Shown here: positions 10,649 to 20,037 of the stretch, in pieces
Numbering within the stretch: the first letter of the stretch is position 1
Layout of the letters: each line of letters begins with the position of its first letter
NCBI RefSeq assembly: GCF_900475755.1
Contig: NZ_LS483411.1
Span: forward strand, 620,001-684,000
Source: Haemophilus influenzae
GTDB taxonomy: Bacteria > Pseudomonadota > Gammaproteobacteria > Enterobacterales > Pasteurellaceae
Direction of reading: 5' to 3'
DNA length: 64,000 bases
Notes under the pieces: generated by a model
What the model saw: the letters and a program-made list of their open reading frames with translations, nothing else
Database searches by the model: none
What the model was told of the DNA's origin: nothing
Made by a program: the position numbers and the translations under genes

Positions 10649-10676
10649 TTGACTGAAAATGCATTCTCCCTATAAT
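10649..10676 (+). promoter_or_regulatory. Strong sigma-70 promoter of the tRNA-Val cluster
   Basis: -35 TTGACT (10649-10654) and a perfect -10 TATAAT (10671-10676) with a 16-bp spacer, 18 bp before the first tRNA. One promoter appears to serve all four tRNAs because no terminator separates them. Confidence 0.85.
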
Positions 10677-10694
10677 GCCAACCCACAACATTAA

Positions 10695-10770
10695 GGGCGA
10701 TTAGCTCAGTTGGGAGAGCACCTCCCTTACAAGGAGGGGGTCACTGGTTCGAGACCGGTATCGCCCACCA
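10695..10770 (+). tRNA. tRNA-Val (anticodon TAC), copy 1
   Basis: A 76-nt cloverleaf starting GGGCGATTAGCTCAG and ending in encoded CCA. The anticodon stem CCTCC/GGAGG encloses CTTACAA, giving anticodon TAC. It is the first of four copies that are identical over the mature tRNA. Confidence 0.97.
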
Positions 10771-10813
10771 CTTCTCTAAAAAGTGTTCTTAATGTTACTA
10801 AGTTTGACCAAGC

Positions 10814-10889
10814 GGGCGATTAGCTCAGTTGGGAGAGCACCTCCCTTACAAGGAGGGGGTCACTGGTTCGAGACCGGTATCGCCCACCA
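10814..10889 (+). tRNA. tRNA-Val (anticodon TAC), copy 2
   Basis: Identical in sequence to the copy at 10695-10770, including the encoded CCA. The 43-bp spacer before it is unrelated to the other spacers apart from a short CACTT after CCA. Confidence 0.97.
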
Positions 10890-10947
10890 CTTTTCTAAAG
10901 TGTCCTTTCCGCTCAAACTTTCCCTTTATATTTAAACGCTTTCTAGT

Positions 10948-11023
10948 GGGCGATTAGCTCAGTTGGGAGAGCACCTCCCTTACAAGGAGGGGGTCACTGG
11001 TTCGAGACCGGTATCGCCCACCA
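10948..11023 (+). tRNA. tRNA-Val (anticodon TAC), copy 3
   Basis: Identical mature sequence to the other three copies. The preceding spacer is 58 bp. Confidence 0.97.
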
Positions 11024-11074
11024 CTTAAAAGTGTTTAAATAAACCGAAAATTTAGGGTTTTCCTTAATATTATC

Positions 11075-11150
11075 GGGCGATTAGCTCAGTTGGGAGAGCA
11101 CCTCCCTTACAAGGAGGGGGTCACTGGTTCGAGACCGGTATCGCCCACCA
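11075..11150 (+). tRNA. tRNA-Val (anticodon TAC), copy 4
   Basis: Last of the four identical copies, after a 51-bp spacer. Only a weak AT-rich dyad (about 11161-11178) follows, so I do not call a firm terminator. Confidence 0.97.
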
Positions 11151-11271
11151 CTTTATTTTCAAATTATCTAAATAATTTTCTTTTCCCGTTCAATCTATTA
11201 CGTTTACGTGATAAAGTATTCAGATATTGTCATGTCTTATTTTAGTCTGTTATGCATCATAGGGAAAATTT

Positions 11272-12945
11272 ATGATCGCTTATATTTTCTTAGCTTTATT
11301 CACGATTGCGGCAGTGATTTTTATCATAAACTCCCATTATCGTTGGACTTATTTCTTTGCTATCGCACTCTTTTCTTTTTTATTTGGCGGTATGCTTATG
11401 GTTTCCGGTCAATGGCAACGTGCTTTAAATTTTTCATCTGTGCTTTTTGTGGTACTGATGTTATTTCACCGTTTAAAAATTCATTATTACAAACAACCTT
11501 TGCTAATTTCAGATTTCTTTCTTGTGGTGGATTGGCGAAATTGGGAAACTTTAATTCATTATAAAGGTGCATTGTTTGACGTTATTGGGCTACTTGCGTT
11601 ATTAGGTTATGCGATTTTTGGTTTCAATGATGTCGAGTCTTTAGGGGTATTAGGTAACAGCATTGGAGCGTTATTGTTTATCCTTAGCTTTAGTTTGATG
11701 TGGCATTATTCTAAAAAGCCAAGTGCGGTGCAAGTTTGGTTAGATTCTTTGCCTGATGATGGTCGTGATGTGTTTTTAAATTTACCAATGTCTTGCCGCG
11801 GTATTTTTTTCAAAGTGCCAAGTTTTGATGGCAATAGCCAAAATTTTATTGAAAAAATGACCGCACTTTCATCTGAAACAAACAACCTATCTGAAACAAA
11901 CAACCTATCTGAAACAAAACCCGATATTGTTGTAACATTAATGGAATCCACGCTGAACCCTCATCAATTTGCTTTTAGTCAGCAATCTATTCCACCACTT
12001 TCCATGTTTGAGCCTCAAAATGATACGGTATTTACTTCGCCATTGCGTGTACATACTTTTGCTGGCGCAACCTGGAAATCAGAATTTGCTTTTTTAGCCG
12101 GTGTGCCTTCGACTGATTTTGGTACGTTAGCAAGTGGCGTTTTTTATTCTGTTGTACCGCACTTGCAATCAGGTTTAGTGAAAAATCTAAAAGCACAAGG
12201 ATATTTTTGTGTTGCCTTGTCGCCTTTTACAAAAGGTAATTACAATGCGAAATCCGCTTATGATCATTTCGGTTTTGATTTGATGTTACAGCCGCAAGAT
12301 CTTGGTTATCCTGCACCTATTAGTAAAAATCTTTGGGATATTAGTAGTGAAGAAATGATGAAGTACACCCGAATGATTTTGGAAAAGCAGTATCCTGCGT
12401 TAGAAAATGTAGATCAACCGATGTTTGTTTATGTATTGACTATGCGTGAACATGGTCCATATGAATTAGGTATGGAAAATAAATTTAACCTTCAAATGCC
12501 TAATTTAGGGGCTAAAAGTATTTCTGCATTGAATGACTATACTCAACGTATTGTCGCATTGAATGATGCGATTGAAGGAATGAATAACTATTTACATGAA
12601 CGTAAAAAGCCTTTTGTTCTAGGTTATTTCGGTGATCACCAAGTGGCATTTGATAATGTTATCCCACCGAAGAAAGGGGATTATGCACAGCCCGATTATG
12701 TGACTCAATTTGTTGTAAGAAGTAATTGTGCGAGTCAATTTAAACAAGAACAACGTTTTTTAGATCTCGCTTTTGTTGGAGGTGTTTTGATGAATGTAGC
12801 TGGATTATCAGCAGAAGATGAATTTATGAAAGCGAATATGGCAATGTGCAAATTAAGTAATGGAAAATTAGAAGATTCTTCTGATATTCAGCTACTCAAT
12901 GATTATCGCCATTATTTATATCAAACATTGGCGATTGCCCGATAA
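11272..12945 (+). CDS. lpt6: LPS inner-core phosphoethanolamine transferase
   Basis: A 557-residue membrane enzyme of the sulfatase/alkaline-phosphatase fold. About five N-terminal membrane helices (residues 1-165) precede a periplasmic catalytic domain (about 210-545). Metal-site and nucleophile residues typical of phosphoethanolamine transferases are visible: Glu225 in LMEST, nucleophile Thr267 in GATWKSE, and Asp455-His456 in GDHQ. I recall the Rd homologue (HI0275) being linked to phosphoethanolamine on heptose II as Lpt6; the exact acceptor position is inference. The ATG at 11272 follows AGGGA. An in-frame 18-bp repeat (11872-11918) and a USS lie in the linker between the domains. Confidence 0.82.
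   Translation: MIAYIFLALFTIAAVIFIINSHYRWTYFFAIALFSFLFGGMLMVSGQWQRALNFSSVLFVVLMLFHRLKIHYYKQPLLISDFFLVVDWRNWETLIHYKGALFDVIGLLALLGYAIFGFNDVESLGVLGNSIGALLFILSFSLMWHYSKKPSAVQVWLDSLPDDGRDVFLNLPMSCRGIFFKVPSFDGNSQNFIEKMTALSSETNNLSETNNLSETKPDIVVTLMESTLNPHQFAFSQQSIPPLSMFEPQNDTVFTSPLRVHTFAGATWKSEFAFLAGVPSTDFGTLASGVFYSVVPHLQSGLVKNLKAQGYFCVALSPFTKGNYNAKSAYDHFGFDLMLQPQDLGYPAPISKNLWDISSEEMMKYTRMILEKQYPALENVDQPMFVYVLTMREHGPYELGMENKFNLQMPNLGAKSISALNDYTQRIVALNDAIEGMNNYLHERKKPFVLGYFGDHQVAFDNVIPPKKGDYAQPDYVTQFVVRSNCASQFKQEQRFLDLAFVGGVLMNVAGLSAEDEFMKANMAMCKLSNGKLEDSSDIQLLNDYRHYLYQTLAIAR
11872..11918 (+). repeat. In-frame 18-bp tandem repeat, about 2.6 copies
   Basis: Two complete 18-bp units (11872-11889 and 11890-11907) and an 11-bp partial unit encode SETNNL SETNNL SET in the linker of the transferase gene. 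The units are identical. Copy changes would add or remove six residues without shifting the frame. Confidence 0.9.
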
Positions 12946-12952
12946 TTTTCTT

Positions 12953-12976
12953 AGATCGAGCATTATTGCTCGATCT
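12953..12976. terminator. Hairpin between the convergent lpt6 and yihY
   Basis: A perfect 10-bp stem (12953-12962 / 12967-12976, arm AGATCGAGCA) with a 4-nt loop spans the yihY stop codon. Neither side has a strong T-tract, so it may be a weak shared terminator or simply protect the 3' ends. Confidence 0.5.
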
Positions 12977-13772
12977 GCTCGCCAATTTCATCCAAGGTTG
13001 AAGCTAATTGCGCACCAACTAATACCACAAGCCAACTTATTTGAATCCACAATAACATAATTGGTAAAGTTGCCATTGCACCGTAAATTAATTGATAAGA
13101 GGGAAAAGTAACGATATACCAAGTAAATGCTTGTTTACCAAGAGTGAAAAAAACCGCGGCAAGAAATGCACCGTAAGCTGAATGCTTAATTTTCACTTTT
13201 TTATTCGGTACAACCGTATAAATAAGCGTAAAAATAAACCAAGTAAATAAAAAAGGCACAAAACTGAGCAATTTTAAGCCTAATGATAAATGTTCCGATT
13301 GCTCAAACATTATTTTAATATACGAACTAATCCCAATGCTCACGCCAATAATAAGTGGGCCAAGTGTCAAAATCATCCAATAAATCGCAAAAGAAGAAAG
13401 CGGAGAGCGAGATTGACTATTGTGCCAAATACTATTTAGTGTTCGGTCGATATTATTAATCAACATCAAGGCTACCGCAATCAAGCTAATAATACCAACA
13501 GCACTCATTTTTTTGGAATTTAAGACAAATTGATCGATATATTCGCCCACCATATCACTCGCTGATGGCGCAAAATTAGTGAAAATCATTTCTTTCAATT
13601 CTCCCGTCACTTCATTGAATACAGGAAAAGCAGAGAAAATAGAAAAAATAACCATAACCAAAGGAACCATTGCTAACATTGTGCTATAAGTCAATGCGCC
13701 AGCTACTTGATTAAGTTTATTTTCTGAAAAACGTTTCCAAAAGAGCAGGCTAAATTGTTTCAATGAAATCAT
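12963..13772 (-). CDS. yihY: YihY/BrkB-family inner-membrane protein
   Basis: A 269-residue polytopic membrane protein with about six hydrophobic segments and the family's conserved N-terminal [15 protein letters not shown] and the later [12 protein letters not shown]. Function is not established; the family was once misnamed ribonuclease BN. The start is the ATG at 13772, overlapping the ychJ stop as ATGA, with GGGGGA just upstream; an in-frame TTG at 13790 is unlikely. It is the last gene of a yiiM-ychJ-yihY set in which the cistrons overlap or nearly touch. Confidence 0.88.
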   Translation of the reverse strand: MISLKQFSLLFWKRFSENKLNQVAGALTYSTMLAMVPLVMVIFSIFSAFPVFNEVTGELKEMIFTNFAPSASDMVGEYIDQFVLNSKKMSAVGIISLIAVALMLINNIDRTLNSIWHNSQSRSPLSSFAIYWMILTLGPLIIGVSIGISSYIKIMFEQSEHLSLGLKLLSFVPFLFTWFIFTLIYTVVPNKKVKIKHSAYGAFLAAVFFTLGKQAFTWYIVTFPSYQLIYGAMATLPIMLLWIQISWLVVLVGAQLASTLDEIGEQIEQ

Positions 13773-14254
13773 AAAAATCCCCCACAGCAATGTTTAAATT
13801 TTTTACTCGAACCACATACACAAGGTTGTTTCATTGTAGGCAAGGATACTGTCGGATCAACAAAATACCAACGATCTTTAATTTTCACAAAAATTGACCG
13901 TTCTTGATGGGCTTGCTCACATTCATCGCCTTGAAAAATCGCTTTAAATTCCACCGCACTTTGAGTTTTTGTAAGGCTTTCTGTTTTTAGAATTTCTAAT
14001 CCTAGCCACACGGTGTTGTCCGCCCATTCTTGCAATAACCTAGGCTCTAATAAAGTTTGTTGGCTTGGCACAGTTGTTACAACAATATAGGGAATATTTT
14101 TTAACACATAAGCCGTATAACGTGAACGCATAAGTTGCTCTGCCGTTTCGGGAAATGCTTGTTTTAAATGAAATTTTCCACAACAATCCGCATAATGATG
14201 ACCAGATTGACAAGGACAATTTTCTAAAGAAAGTGCGGTTGAAATTTCTGACAT
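13769..14254 (-). CDS. ychJ: YchJ family protein with two SEC-C zinc motifs
   Basis: A 161-residue cytoplasmic protein. The N-terminus has [13 protein letters not shown] and the C-terminus [13 protein letters not shown], both SEC-C type zinc-binding motifs, flanking an NTF2-like middle domain; this layout and the length match the UPF0225/YchJ family (E. coli 152). Function is unknown. Its stop overlaps the yihY start, and its own start lies 2 bp after the yiiM stop, so the three are almost certainly cotranscribed. A USS sits near the start (about 14230). Confidence 0.9.
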   Translation of the reverse strand: MSEISTALSLENCPCQSGHHYADCCGKFHLKQAFPETAEQLMRSRYTAYVLKNIPYIVVTTVPSQQTLLEPRLLQEWADNTVWLGLEILKTESLTKTQSAVEFKAIFQGDECEQAHQERSIFVKIKDRWYFVDPTVSLPTMKQPCVCGSSKKFKHCCGGFL

Positions 14255-14256
14255 AT

Positions 14257-14919
14257 TTATCTCTGTTGTTTGAATTTCGATACTTGCGATCGAATTGAGC
14301 GTTTAAAGGCTTCAGCTAATACTTCAATATCTAATGCTGCTTCTAGTTCAGCTTCATTTTCGGGTGAGGATAACAAGCGATTTAAATGACGAATTGTTAT
14401 TTGCGGATAAGGACGGGAGAGTAATTTTAGTTCATCGTTTTGCTTAATTATTCCTGTTTCAATAATACGAACATACCATCCACTAAGCCCCGTTTGATAA
14501 ATAATATCACGTGTATTTTCGTTTTCTGTATTTTTTGATAAACGTTCGCAAGGTTTGCGTGGCTGGGATACTTCTAAAATGGTTGAACCGATTTGATAAC
14601 GATCGCCAATACACACATTGTCTTCATTCAAGCCTGACACGACAAAATTTTCTCCGTATGTCGCAGTATCCATATAAGAAAAATCTTTATTTAATAAAGC
14701 ATTTAATTTATTAAAAGAATCTACCGACATAAAAAAGAGAGCTTTATCTACACCACCGTGATGTTTTTTCAAACCCACATCGTTTCCTTCCGCACCAAGA
14801 GAATGAATTTTTACCGATGGCACAACTTTTTTACGAATCGCGCTTTCGTATTGGCTTCCATCTGAAAAGGTTAGGGTTTGAACTTCCCCTACTTTTATAA
14901 CTAAAATTTTTGCATTCAT
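14257..14919 (-). CDS. yiiM: YiiM-like MOSC-domain protein
   Basis: A 220-residue MOSC-domain protein. Features are the conserved [20 protein letters not shown] segment, GENFVVSGL, and the likely cofactor-binding Cys in [10 protein letters not shown]. coli YiiM (224 residues) is a molybdenum-cofactor protein that reduces toxic N-hydroxylated bases such as 6-hydroxylaminopurine; the same role here is inferred from family membership. It is the first gene of the yiiM-ychJ-yihY set, and the 237 bp upstream, shared with divergent udp, contain a USS. Confidence 0.87.
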   Translation of the reverse strand: MNAKILVIKVGEVQTLTFSDGSQYESAIRKKVVPSVKIHSLGAEGNDVGLKKHHGGVDKALFFMSVDSFNKLNALLNKDFSYMDTATYGENFVVSGLNEDNVCIGDRYQIGSTILEVSQPRKPCERLSKNTENENTRDIIYQTGLSGWYVRIIETGIIKQNDELKLLSRPYPQITIRHLNRLLSSPENEAELEAALDIEVLAEAFKRSIRSQVSKFKQQR

Positions 14920-15156
14920 TTTATTTTTCGCTTGTTCTAGAAAAAATTTACGTGGAATTATAACCGAAAACGTTTAACTTTTTGACCGCACTTCTTTTTT
15001 TACTTATTATTAGTTATCAGAAAAATGAAAGAAAAATAATGAAAATGTTTGAAAAAGAAAACAAAATTTTCTAAAAATGTTTTATTTCTTTTCTTTACAA
15101 TAAGATTTTTCCTAAGGGCGAAATCATCACGTTCAATGATAATAAGGAGATTTATT

Positions 15157-15915
15157 ATGTCAGACGTATTTCACTTAAACCTCACTAAAGCACAACTTAA
15201 AGGCGCAACACTCGCTATTGTTCCAGGCGATCCTGCGCGCAGTGAGCGTATTGCGAAACAACTTGATAACCCAGAGTTTCTTGCAAGCACGCGTGAATTT
15301 ACATCGTGGTTAGGTTATGTCAATGGTCAGCCTATTGTTGTATGTTCTACGGGTATTGGTGGCCCTTCAACATCAATTTGTGTGGAAGAACTGGCTCAAC
15401 TTGGTGTACGTACTTTCTTACGTATTGGTACAACGGGTGCAATTCAACCGCACATTAATGTAGGCGATGTTCTTATCACAACCGCTTCTGTTCGCTTAGA
15501 TGGCGCAAGCTGTCATTTCGTACCTTTAGAATATCCCGCTGTGGCAAACTTTGAATGTACAACCGCACTTTATAATGCAGCGAAAGCAAAAGGTATCGAG
15601 CCTTATGTGGGTATAACCGCTTCATCTGATACATTCTATCCTGGTCAAGAACGTTATGATACCTATAGCGGTAAAGTATATCGTGATTACCAAGGGCTAC
15701 TTAAACAATGGCAAGATTTGAATGTAATGAACTACGAAATGGAATCCTCAACATTGTTCACTATGTGTAGTGCATTGGGTTTACGTGCAGGAATGGTTGC
15801 AGGCGTGATTGTAAACCGTACTCAACAAGAAATTCCAAATGAAGCAACAATAAAGCAAACGGAAGAAAAAGCTGTGTCTGTTGTGATCGCAGCTGCACAA
15901 GCGTTGTTAAGTTAA
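15157..15915 (+). CDS. udp: Uridine phosphorylase Udp
   Basis: Cleaves uridine with phosphate to uracil and ribose-1-phosphate in pyrimidine salvage. The 252-residue product begins [13 protein letters not shown] and has the phosphate-binding [10 protein letters not shown], the core [10 protein letters not shown] and the substrate-binding [13 protein letters not shown]. The start is the ATG at 15157 behind a strong AAGGAG; the frame is open back to 15049 but that extension is not Udp-like. A long dyad terminator follows. Salvage should matter in this species, which I recall as lacking the early de novo pyrimidine steps. Confidence 0.95.
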   Translation: MSDVFHLNLTKAQLKGATLAIVPGDPARSERIAKQLDNPEFLASTREFTSWLGYVNGQPIVVCSTGIGGPSTSICVEELAQLGVRTFLRIGTTGAIQPHINVGDVLITTASVRLDGASCHFVPLEYPAVANFECTTALYNAAKAKGIEPYVGITASSDTFYPGQERYDTYSGKVYRDYQGLLKQWQDLNVMNYEMESSTLFTMCSALGLRAGMVAGVIVNRTQQEIPNEATIKQTEEKAVSVVIAAAQALLS

Positions 15916-15952
15916 ATTAATATTTATTTGAAGCAATAAAACCTTATTTTAT

Positions 15953-16003
15953 TCTGCACCTTAATTAGATTTATTTTCTAACGAAGTAAGGTGCAGATTT
16001 TTT
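15953..16003 (+). terminator. Terminator after udp
   Basis: An 11-bp perfect outer stem (15953-15963 / 15987-15997, left arm TCTGCACCTTA) encloses an AT-rich stretch that can pair further, followed by TTTTTT. The same 11-nt left-arm sequence recurs in the dyad at 24103-24154. Confidence 0.75.
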
Positions 16004-16139
16004 ATTAACAAACTGCGATCTTCTGATCAATTTAATCAAAGTAGTCTATTTGCTCGTTGGCATTAAAACCTAAACTTGATATAAGTTCTAAATAAACTAT
16101 TTCTAAAGGCTAAATAACCTGAAATATTGATGACTAAAA

Positions 16140-17456
16140 TTAGATTTCTGTTAAATCTACATTTTTAGTCTCTTTTGAGGCTAATAATGCCAAGAGAGTC
16201 ATTAATACATTGATTGCTAAATAAATCCCTACGCCCATTACACCAAATGACGCATTAATTTTTAAAGAAATCATCGCCGCAATTGTTGCACCAATAATTG
16301 ATGCCAAATTATAGGCGAGAGATGCGCCTGAATAACGCACTTCCGTTGGGAACAATTCTGGTAATAACGCTGCCATTGGACCAAATGTCATTCCCATAAT
16401 CGCCATACCAATCACTAAAAATGCAAATACGCTAACTGGTGTGCCATTTTCTAAGAATAACGGCATTGCTAAACCAAGCACACCGATAGCAATAGTTACC
16501 CAAATTAACCATTTACGACGACCGATTTTATCGGCATAAACACCAGAAATACTAATAAAAATACCAAATACAATCGCACTAATTAATAACAAGCCAGTAA
16601 ATGTATTTGCTGGGATACCTAAGCCAAGCGCATAACCTGCTTCAGAAAGCTTTGGCGCGGTTCGAGAATATGCCTGTGCAAAAGCCGTCATAATGTAAAA
16701 CAGAGAATAAGTTGCCACCATAATAAATGTACCAATGATCATTGGTTTTAAGTGTTTGGTAAACACAACACTCACTGGTGCATTCAATTTTTTGCCTTTT
16801 TGCTCTGCTTCCACAAATACGTGGCTTTCGTGCAAAGTTAAGCGAACATATAAACCAACTGCAACTAATAAAATGGAAGAGACAAACGGAATACGCCACG
16901 CCCATTCAACAAGTGCATTATGACCAAGTAAATAGCTAACTAAGAAGAACGTTCCATTAGCGACAAATAAACCAATTGGTGCGCCTAATTGAGGGAAAGT
17001 ACCGTACCAAGCTCGTTTTCCTTCTGGTGCATTTTCTGTTGCGACTAACGCTGCACCGCCCCATTCGCCACCGAGTCCAATACCTTGACCAACACGGCAT
17101 ACGCAAAGCAAAATCGGCGCCCAAATACCAATTTGAGCATAGTTAGGAAGTAAACCAATTACTACCGTTGAACCACCCATTAAAACAAGGGAGGCAACCA
17201 AGGTTTTTTTACGACCAATTTTATCGCCGAAGTGACCAAATAATGCAGAACCAATAGGGCGCGCAAAAAATGCAAGTGCAAGCGTAGAAAGAGAAAGTAA
17301 GTCATTAGAAAGCGGATCATCGCTTTGGAAGAATTGCGTATTAAAAACTAATACAGCGGCAGCCGCATAGATATAATAATCAAAAAATTCGATTGCTGTA
17401 CCGACCATCGAGGCTAACGCCACTTTCATCGGATTATTGCGAAGTTGTGTAGACAT
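16140..17456 (-). CDS. MHS-family (metabolite:H+ symporter) MFS transporter
   Basis: A 438-residue protein with about 12 membrane helices. The N-terminal GTAIEFFDYYIY, the loop GHFGDKIGRKKTLV and the RVGQGIGLGGEWGGAAL signature place it in the metabolite:H+ symporter branch with ProP, KgtP and YhjE. Overall it looks most like E. coli YhjE (440 residues). It lacks the C-terminal coiled coil of ProP, so osmoprotectant transport is unlikely; the substrate cannot be read from sequence. AGGAAAACACA precedes the ATG. It stands alone between udp and the men genes. Confidence 0.85.
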   Translation of the reverse strand: MSTQLRNNPMKVALASMVGTAIEFFDYYIYAAAAVLVFNTQFFQSDDPLSNDLLSLSTLALAFFARPIGSALFGHFGDKIGRKKTLVASLVLMGGSTVVIGLLPNYAQIGIWAPILLCVCRVGQGIGLGGEWGGAALVATENAPEGKRAWYGTFPQLGAPIGLFVANGTFFLVSYLLGHNALVEWAWRIPFVSSILLVAVGLYVRLTLHESHVFVEAEQKGKKLNAPVSVVFTKHLKPMIIGTFIMVATYSLFYIMTAFAQAYSRTAPKLSEAGYALGLGIPANTFTGLLLISAIVFGIFISISGVYADKIGRRKWLIWVTIAIGVLGLAMPLFLENGTPVSVFAFLVIGMAIMGMTFGPMAALLPELFPTEVRYSGASLAYNLASIIGATIAAMISLKINASFGVMGVGIYLAINVLMTLLALLASKETKNVDLTEI

Positions 17457-17511
17457 TGTGTTTTCCTAGAAGTTTATTATAAAAAGAAATGGATAAATCC
17501 TAGCATTTTAA

Positions 17512-18255
17512 CTAAGGTCTAGCAATTTTTAATATGCAATTTTCTATTTTTTTAGAGAAATATTTTGAATTTTCTAAATGTGAGTTATGCCCAGTACAGG
17601 GAATTGTCACTAAATTAATTTGATTTTCTTTCGCAATAGTTTGAAATTTATGATCTCGTTCGCCACAAAAATAAAAAAATGGCAAAGAACTTAACCGCAC
17701 TTTTTCACTAAAATCAGGTTGCTTGGATAGACTTGTCGCCAACAACATTTTGCCAATATTTTCCCCACAATTTGATTTTCGTTTTTCAACCAACTGTAAT
17801 CTTTCTTCTGCAGTCAAATAGGAAAACACAGGTTGTTGATACCAATCATTTAACACATTTTCTGGCGATTCTTGTACAAAACGTTGCGACCAAGCAAAAT
17901 CTTGCTGGAAACGAGCCTGTTTTTCTTCGTCGGTTTTTAAACCTAGATTCGCCCCTTCTAAAATAACGCCTTGCAAATTAGATCGTTCCACCTGAGCTTG
18001 CATCGCATAATACAAAGCGATCCGTCCACCTAGAGAATACCCAACAAGAAAATAGGGTTCATTTTTTACCGCACTTTTAATTTGCTGAGATAAATACTCC
18101 GCCGTTTCTTCAAAATTTGTAACTTCAACGCCTTTGGCTTGTCCATGAAAAGGCAAATCTAGCGGAATACAATTAAAGTGCGGTAAATTTTTAATGACTT
18201 TTTGCCAGTCGTTTTTTGTACCAAGAAGTCCGTGAAGAAAAATGATGTTTATCAT
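17512..18255 (-). CDS. menH: 2-succinyl-6-hydroxy-2,4-cyclohexadiene-1-carboxylate synthase MenH
   Basis: Alpha/beta-hydrolase-fold lyase of menaquinone synthesis that removes pyruvate from the MenD product SEPHCHC. The 247-residue form begins MINIIFLHGLLGTKNDW. The triad is visible as Ser in GYSLGGRIA, Asp in CGERDHKF and His in CTGHNSHLEN. E. coli MenH is 252 residues. I start at the ATG at 18255 by homology, although no Shine-Dalgarno sequence is evident there; the frame is open to 18327 but that part overlaps menD and a hairpin. It is third in the order menF-menD-menH. Confidence 0.88.
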   Translation of the reverse strand: MINIIFLHGLLGTKNDWQKVIKNLPHFNCIPLDLPFHGQAKGVEVTNFEETAEYLSQQIKSAVKNEPYFLVGYSLGGRIALYYAMQAQVERSNLQGVILEGANLGLKTDEEKQARFQQDFAWSQRFVQESPENVLNDWYQQPVFSYLTAEERLQLVEKRKSNCGENIGKMLLATSLSKQPDFSEKVRLSSLPFFYFCGERDHKFQTIAKENQINLVTIPCTGHNSHLENSKYFSKKIENCILKIARP

Positions 18256-18287
18256 TGGAGGGATTATTGATAGAAATAATAAAATAT

Positions 18288-18306
18288 GGCGGGACCAAAG
18301 CCCGCC
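18288..18306 (-). repeat. GC-rich hairpin between menD and menH
   Basis: A perfect 6-bp GC stem (GGCGGG/CCCGCC) with a 7-nt loop sits in the 61-bp menD-menH gap and is followed on the minus strand by an AT-rich stretch without a clean T-run. It resembles the short GGTGGGCTT...GCCCACC-type palindromes I recall scattered in Haemophilus intergenic regions. It could stabilise menD mRNA or partly terminate before menH. Confidence 0.5.
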
Positions 18307-18316
18307 TACAGAATAC

Positions 18317-20023
18317 TTAAGCACCAATCACGGCGTGACTAATTTGCTCGATTAAGCGTTTATACAAACTACTACCATCACTCGGATTGGTTTTAATTTC
18401 AATTAACGTTGCCTTGCGACGACTATAAGCCTGTTTAACAACGGAATTAAGATCTGCCCAAGTATAAGGATGAGCGTATTTGAGATCGAACATTGTCGCG
18501 ATTTGAGAAAAATCGCCATTATGCGGTAATCGATAGAACTGATCTTTGACTTGTTCATCCACAGGTAACATATCAAAAATCGCGCCACCATTATTATTGA
18601 TCACAAAGATTACTGTTGGTTGCGTAACGTTTTTGAATAATGCGAAAGAATTTAGATCATATAAAGTGGACGTATCGCCAATCACCGCAACAACAGGTTT
18701 ATTTGAACCTATACCAATTCCAGCTGCCGTAGCCAACAAACCATCAATTCCACTCGCGCCACGATTGGTATAAACAGGATAACTTTCTGGTAATTGCGTT
18801 AGCGCATCAACCAGACGAACAAGTAAACTATTACCTAAAAATAAAACACCGTTATAAGGTAAAAGTGTTGGTAAACGTAATGCGAACGAGGCTTCCGTTA
18901 AATTTCCGCCTACTTGCTGTTCAATAAAGGTCGCACAGAACTTAGATAAAGCTAATGGCTCAAGCAACCAAGGCTTTTGGCGTAAAGGAGGATGCGCACG
19001 CAACCAATGATGTGCTTTAGCATTAAATCTTGTCAGCGAATGATGATAAGGATCTAATGCCTTACCGCTTTGTTCAACCAACCAAAATTCCCCTTTAAAC
19101 GCCTGTAAGAATTGATTAATGCGTTTACTAATAAAGCGTGCGCCAAATTGAATCACAATATCAGCTTGCAGAAGTTTTTCACGAACAGTTTGGCTTGCCA
19201 GCCAAATATCTTCATAAGGCGTCGTTGGAACAACACCAGATTGAATATCCGTCAGTAACACCCAGCCCATAGCACTTGCCCAAGAGTTAATGCCCATCGC
19301 TTGTTCTGCAGGTAATTGACCAACCACAACAACACCACGTTTGGTACGCCAATGATCCCAGTTTTCATGCATTAATACTTCGTTCTGTTGAGCTTCCACA
19401 TTCATCCAAGGCTTAGTTTGAATTAACCAGCGTTGTAATGGCTGCAGCCAACTATGGGAATCTACAGCCTCATCAGTTGCATCATAAAGTGGCTCGGCAA
19501 ATGGCACATTAATATGAACAACGCCACCTTGTTGTTTTTGTTGGAAGGCAGCCTGTTCAAGTAGAGAAATTAACCACTGCGCAGAATAATCAGCTTTCGG
19601 TTTAGGTAAATTAACATTTGCAACCGGATACTGACCAAACATATTTTGTTGCAAAATAGCCTGATTTGCACCGCACTCCCAAAGCTCTGGTGGACGATCA
19701 GCAGTTAAAACAAATAAATTCACACCCGTTTGGCGAGCTTCAATAATGGCAGGATAAAGATTTGCTGTTGCAGTACCTGATGTAACAATAATTGCGACAG
19801 GGGATTGAGTTGCCTTAGCAATACCCAAAGCAAAAAAACCTAAACCACGTTCATCAAAATGCGTATGACAAGTGACTGAACCCGCATTTTGCAAACGTAC
19901 AGCTTCAAGAGTTAAAGGTGTCGAACGCGAACCTGGCGCGATACAAACGTGAGAAACGCCTTGACGCACCAAGGTTTCTAAAATCACTTTCGACCAACAA
20001 CGATTAAACACGCTTACCGACAT
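18317..20023 (-). CDS. menD: SEPHCHC synthase MenD
   Basis: Thiamine-diphosphate enzyme that joins isochorismate and 2-oxoglutarate-derived succinic semialdehyde in menaquinone synthesis. The 568 residues begin MSVSVFNRCW, aligning with the E. coli start, and show CIAPGSRSTPLTLEA, the early Glu-containing THFDERGLGFFALG, and the ThDP/metal motif GDTSTLYDLNSFAL near the C-terminus. An in-frame ATG six codons upstream overlaps the menF stop as ATGA, but GGAG is spaced correctly for the ATG at 20023. The overlap shows tight coupling with menF. Confidence 0.93.
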   Translation of the reverse strand: MSVSVFNRCWSKVILETLVRQGVSHVCIAPGSRSTPLTLEAVRLQNAGSVTCHTHFDERGLGFFALGIAKATQSPVAIIVTSGTATANLYPAIIEARQTGVNLFVLTADRPPELWECGANQAILQQNMFGQYPVANVNLPKPKADYSAQWLISLLEQAAFQQKQQGGVVHINVPFAEPLYDATDEAVDSHSWLQPLQRWLIQTKPWMNVEAQQNEVLMHENWDHWRTKRGVVVVGQLPAEQAMGINSWASAMGWVLLTDIQSGVVPTTPYEDIWLASQTVREKLLQADIVIQFGARFISKRINQFLQAFKGEFWLVEQSGKALDPYHHSLTRFNAKAHHWLRAHPPLRQKPWLLEPLALSKFCATFIEQQVGGNLTEASFALRLPTLLPYNGVLFLGNSLLVRLVDALTQLPESYPVYTNRGASGIDGLLATAAGIGIGSNKPVVAVIGDTSTLYDLNSFALFKNVTQPTVIFVINNNGGAIFDMLPVDEQVKDQFYRLPHNGDFSQIATMFDLKYAHPYTWADLNSVVKQAYSRRKATLIEIKTNPSDGSSLYKRLIEQISHAVIGA

Positions 20024-20037
20024 TTTTTTCTCCGTTA

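Noticed and set aside
11208-11564. Open frame of about 118 codons overlapping the start of the phosphoethanolamine transferase gene
   Set aside because: It lies in another frame of a clear long gene, has no ribosome site and has low-complexity Phe/Leu-rich sequence typical of a shadow.
16140-17456. Naming the MHS transporter ProP
   Set aside because: It lacks the long C-terminal coiled-coil extension of ProP, and its length fits YhjE-like members.
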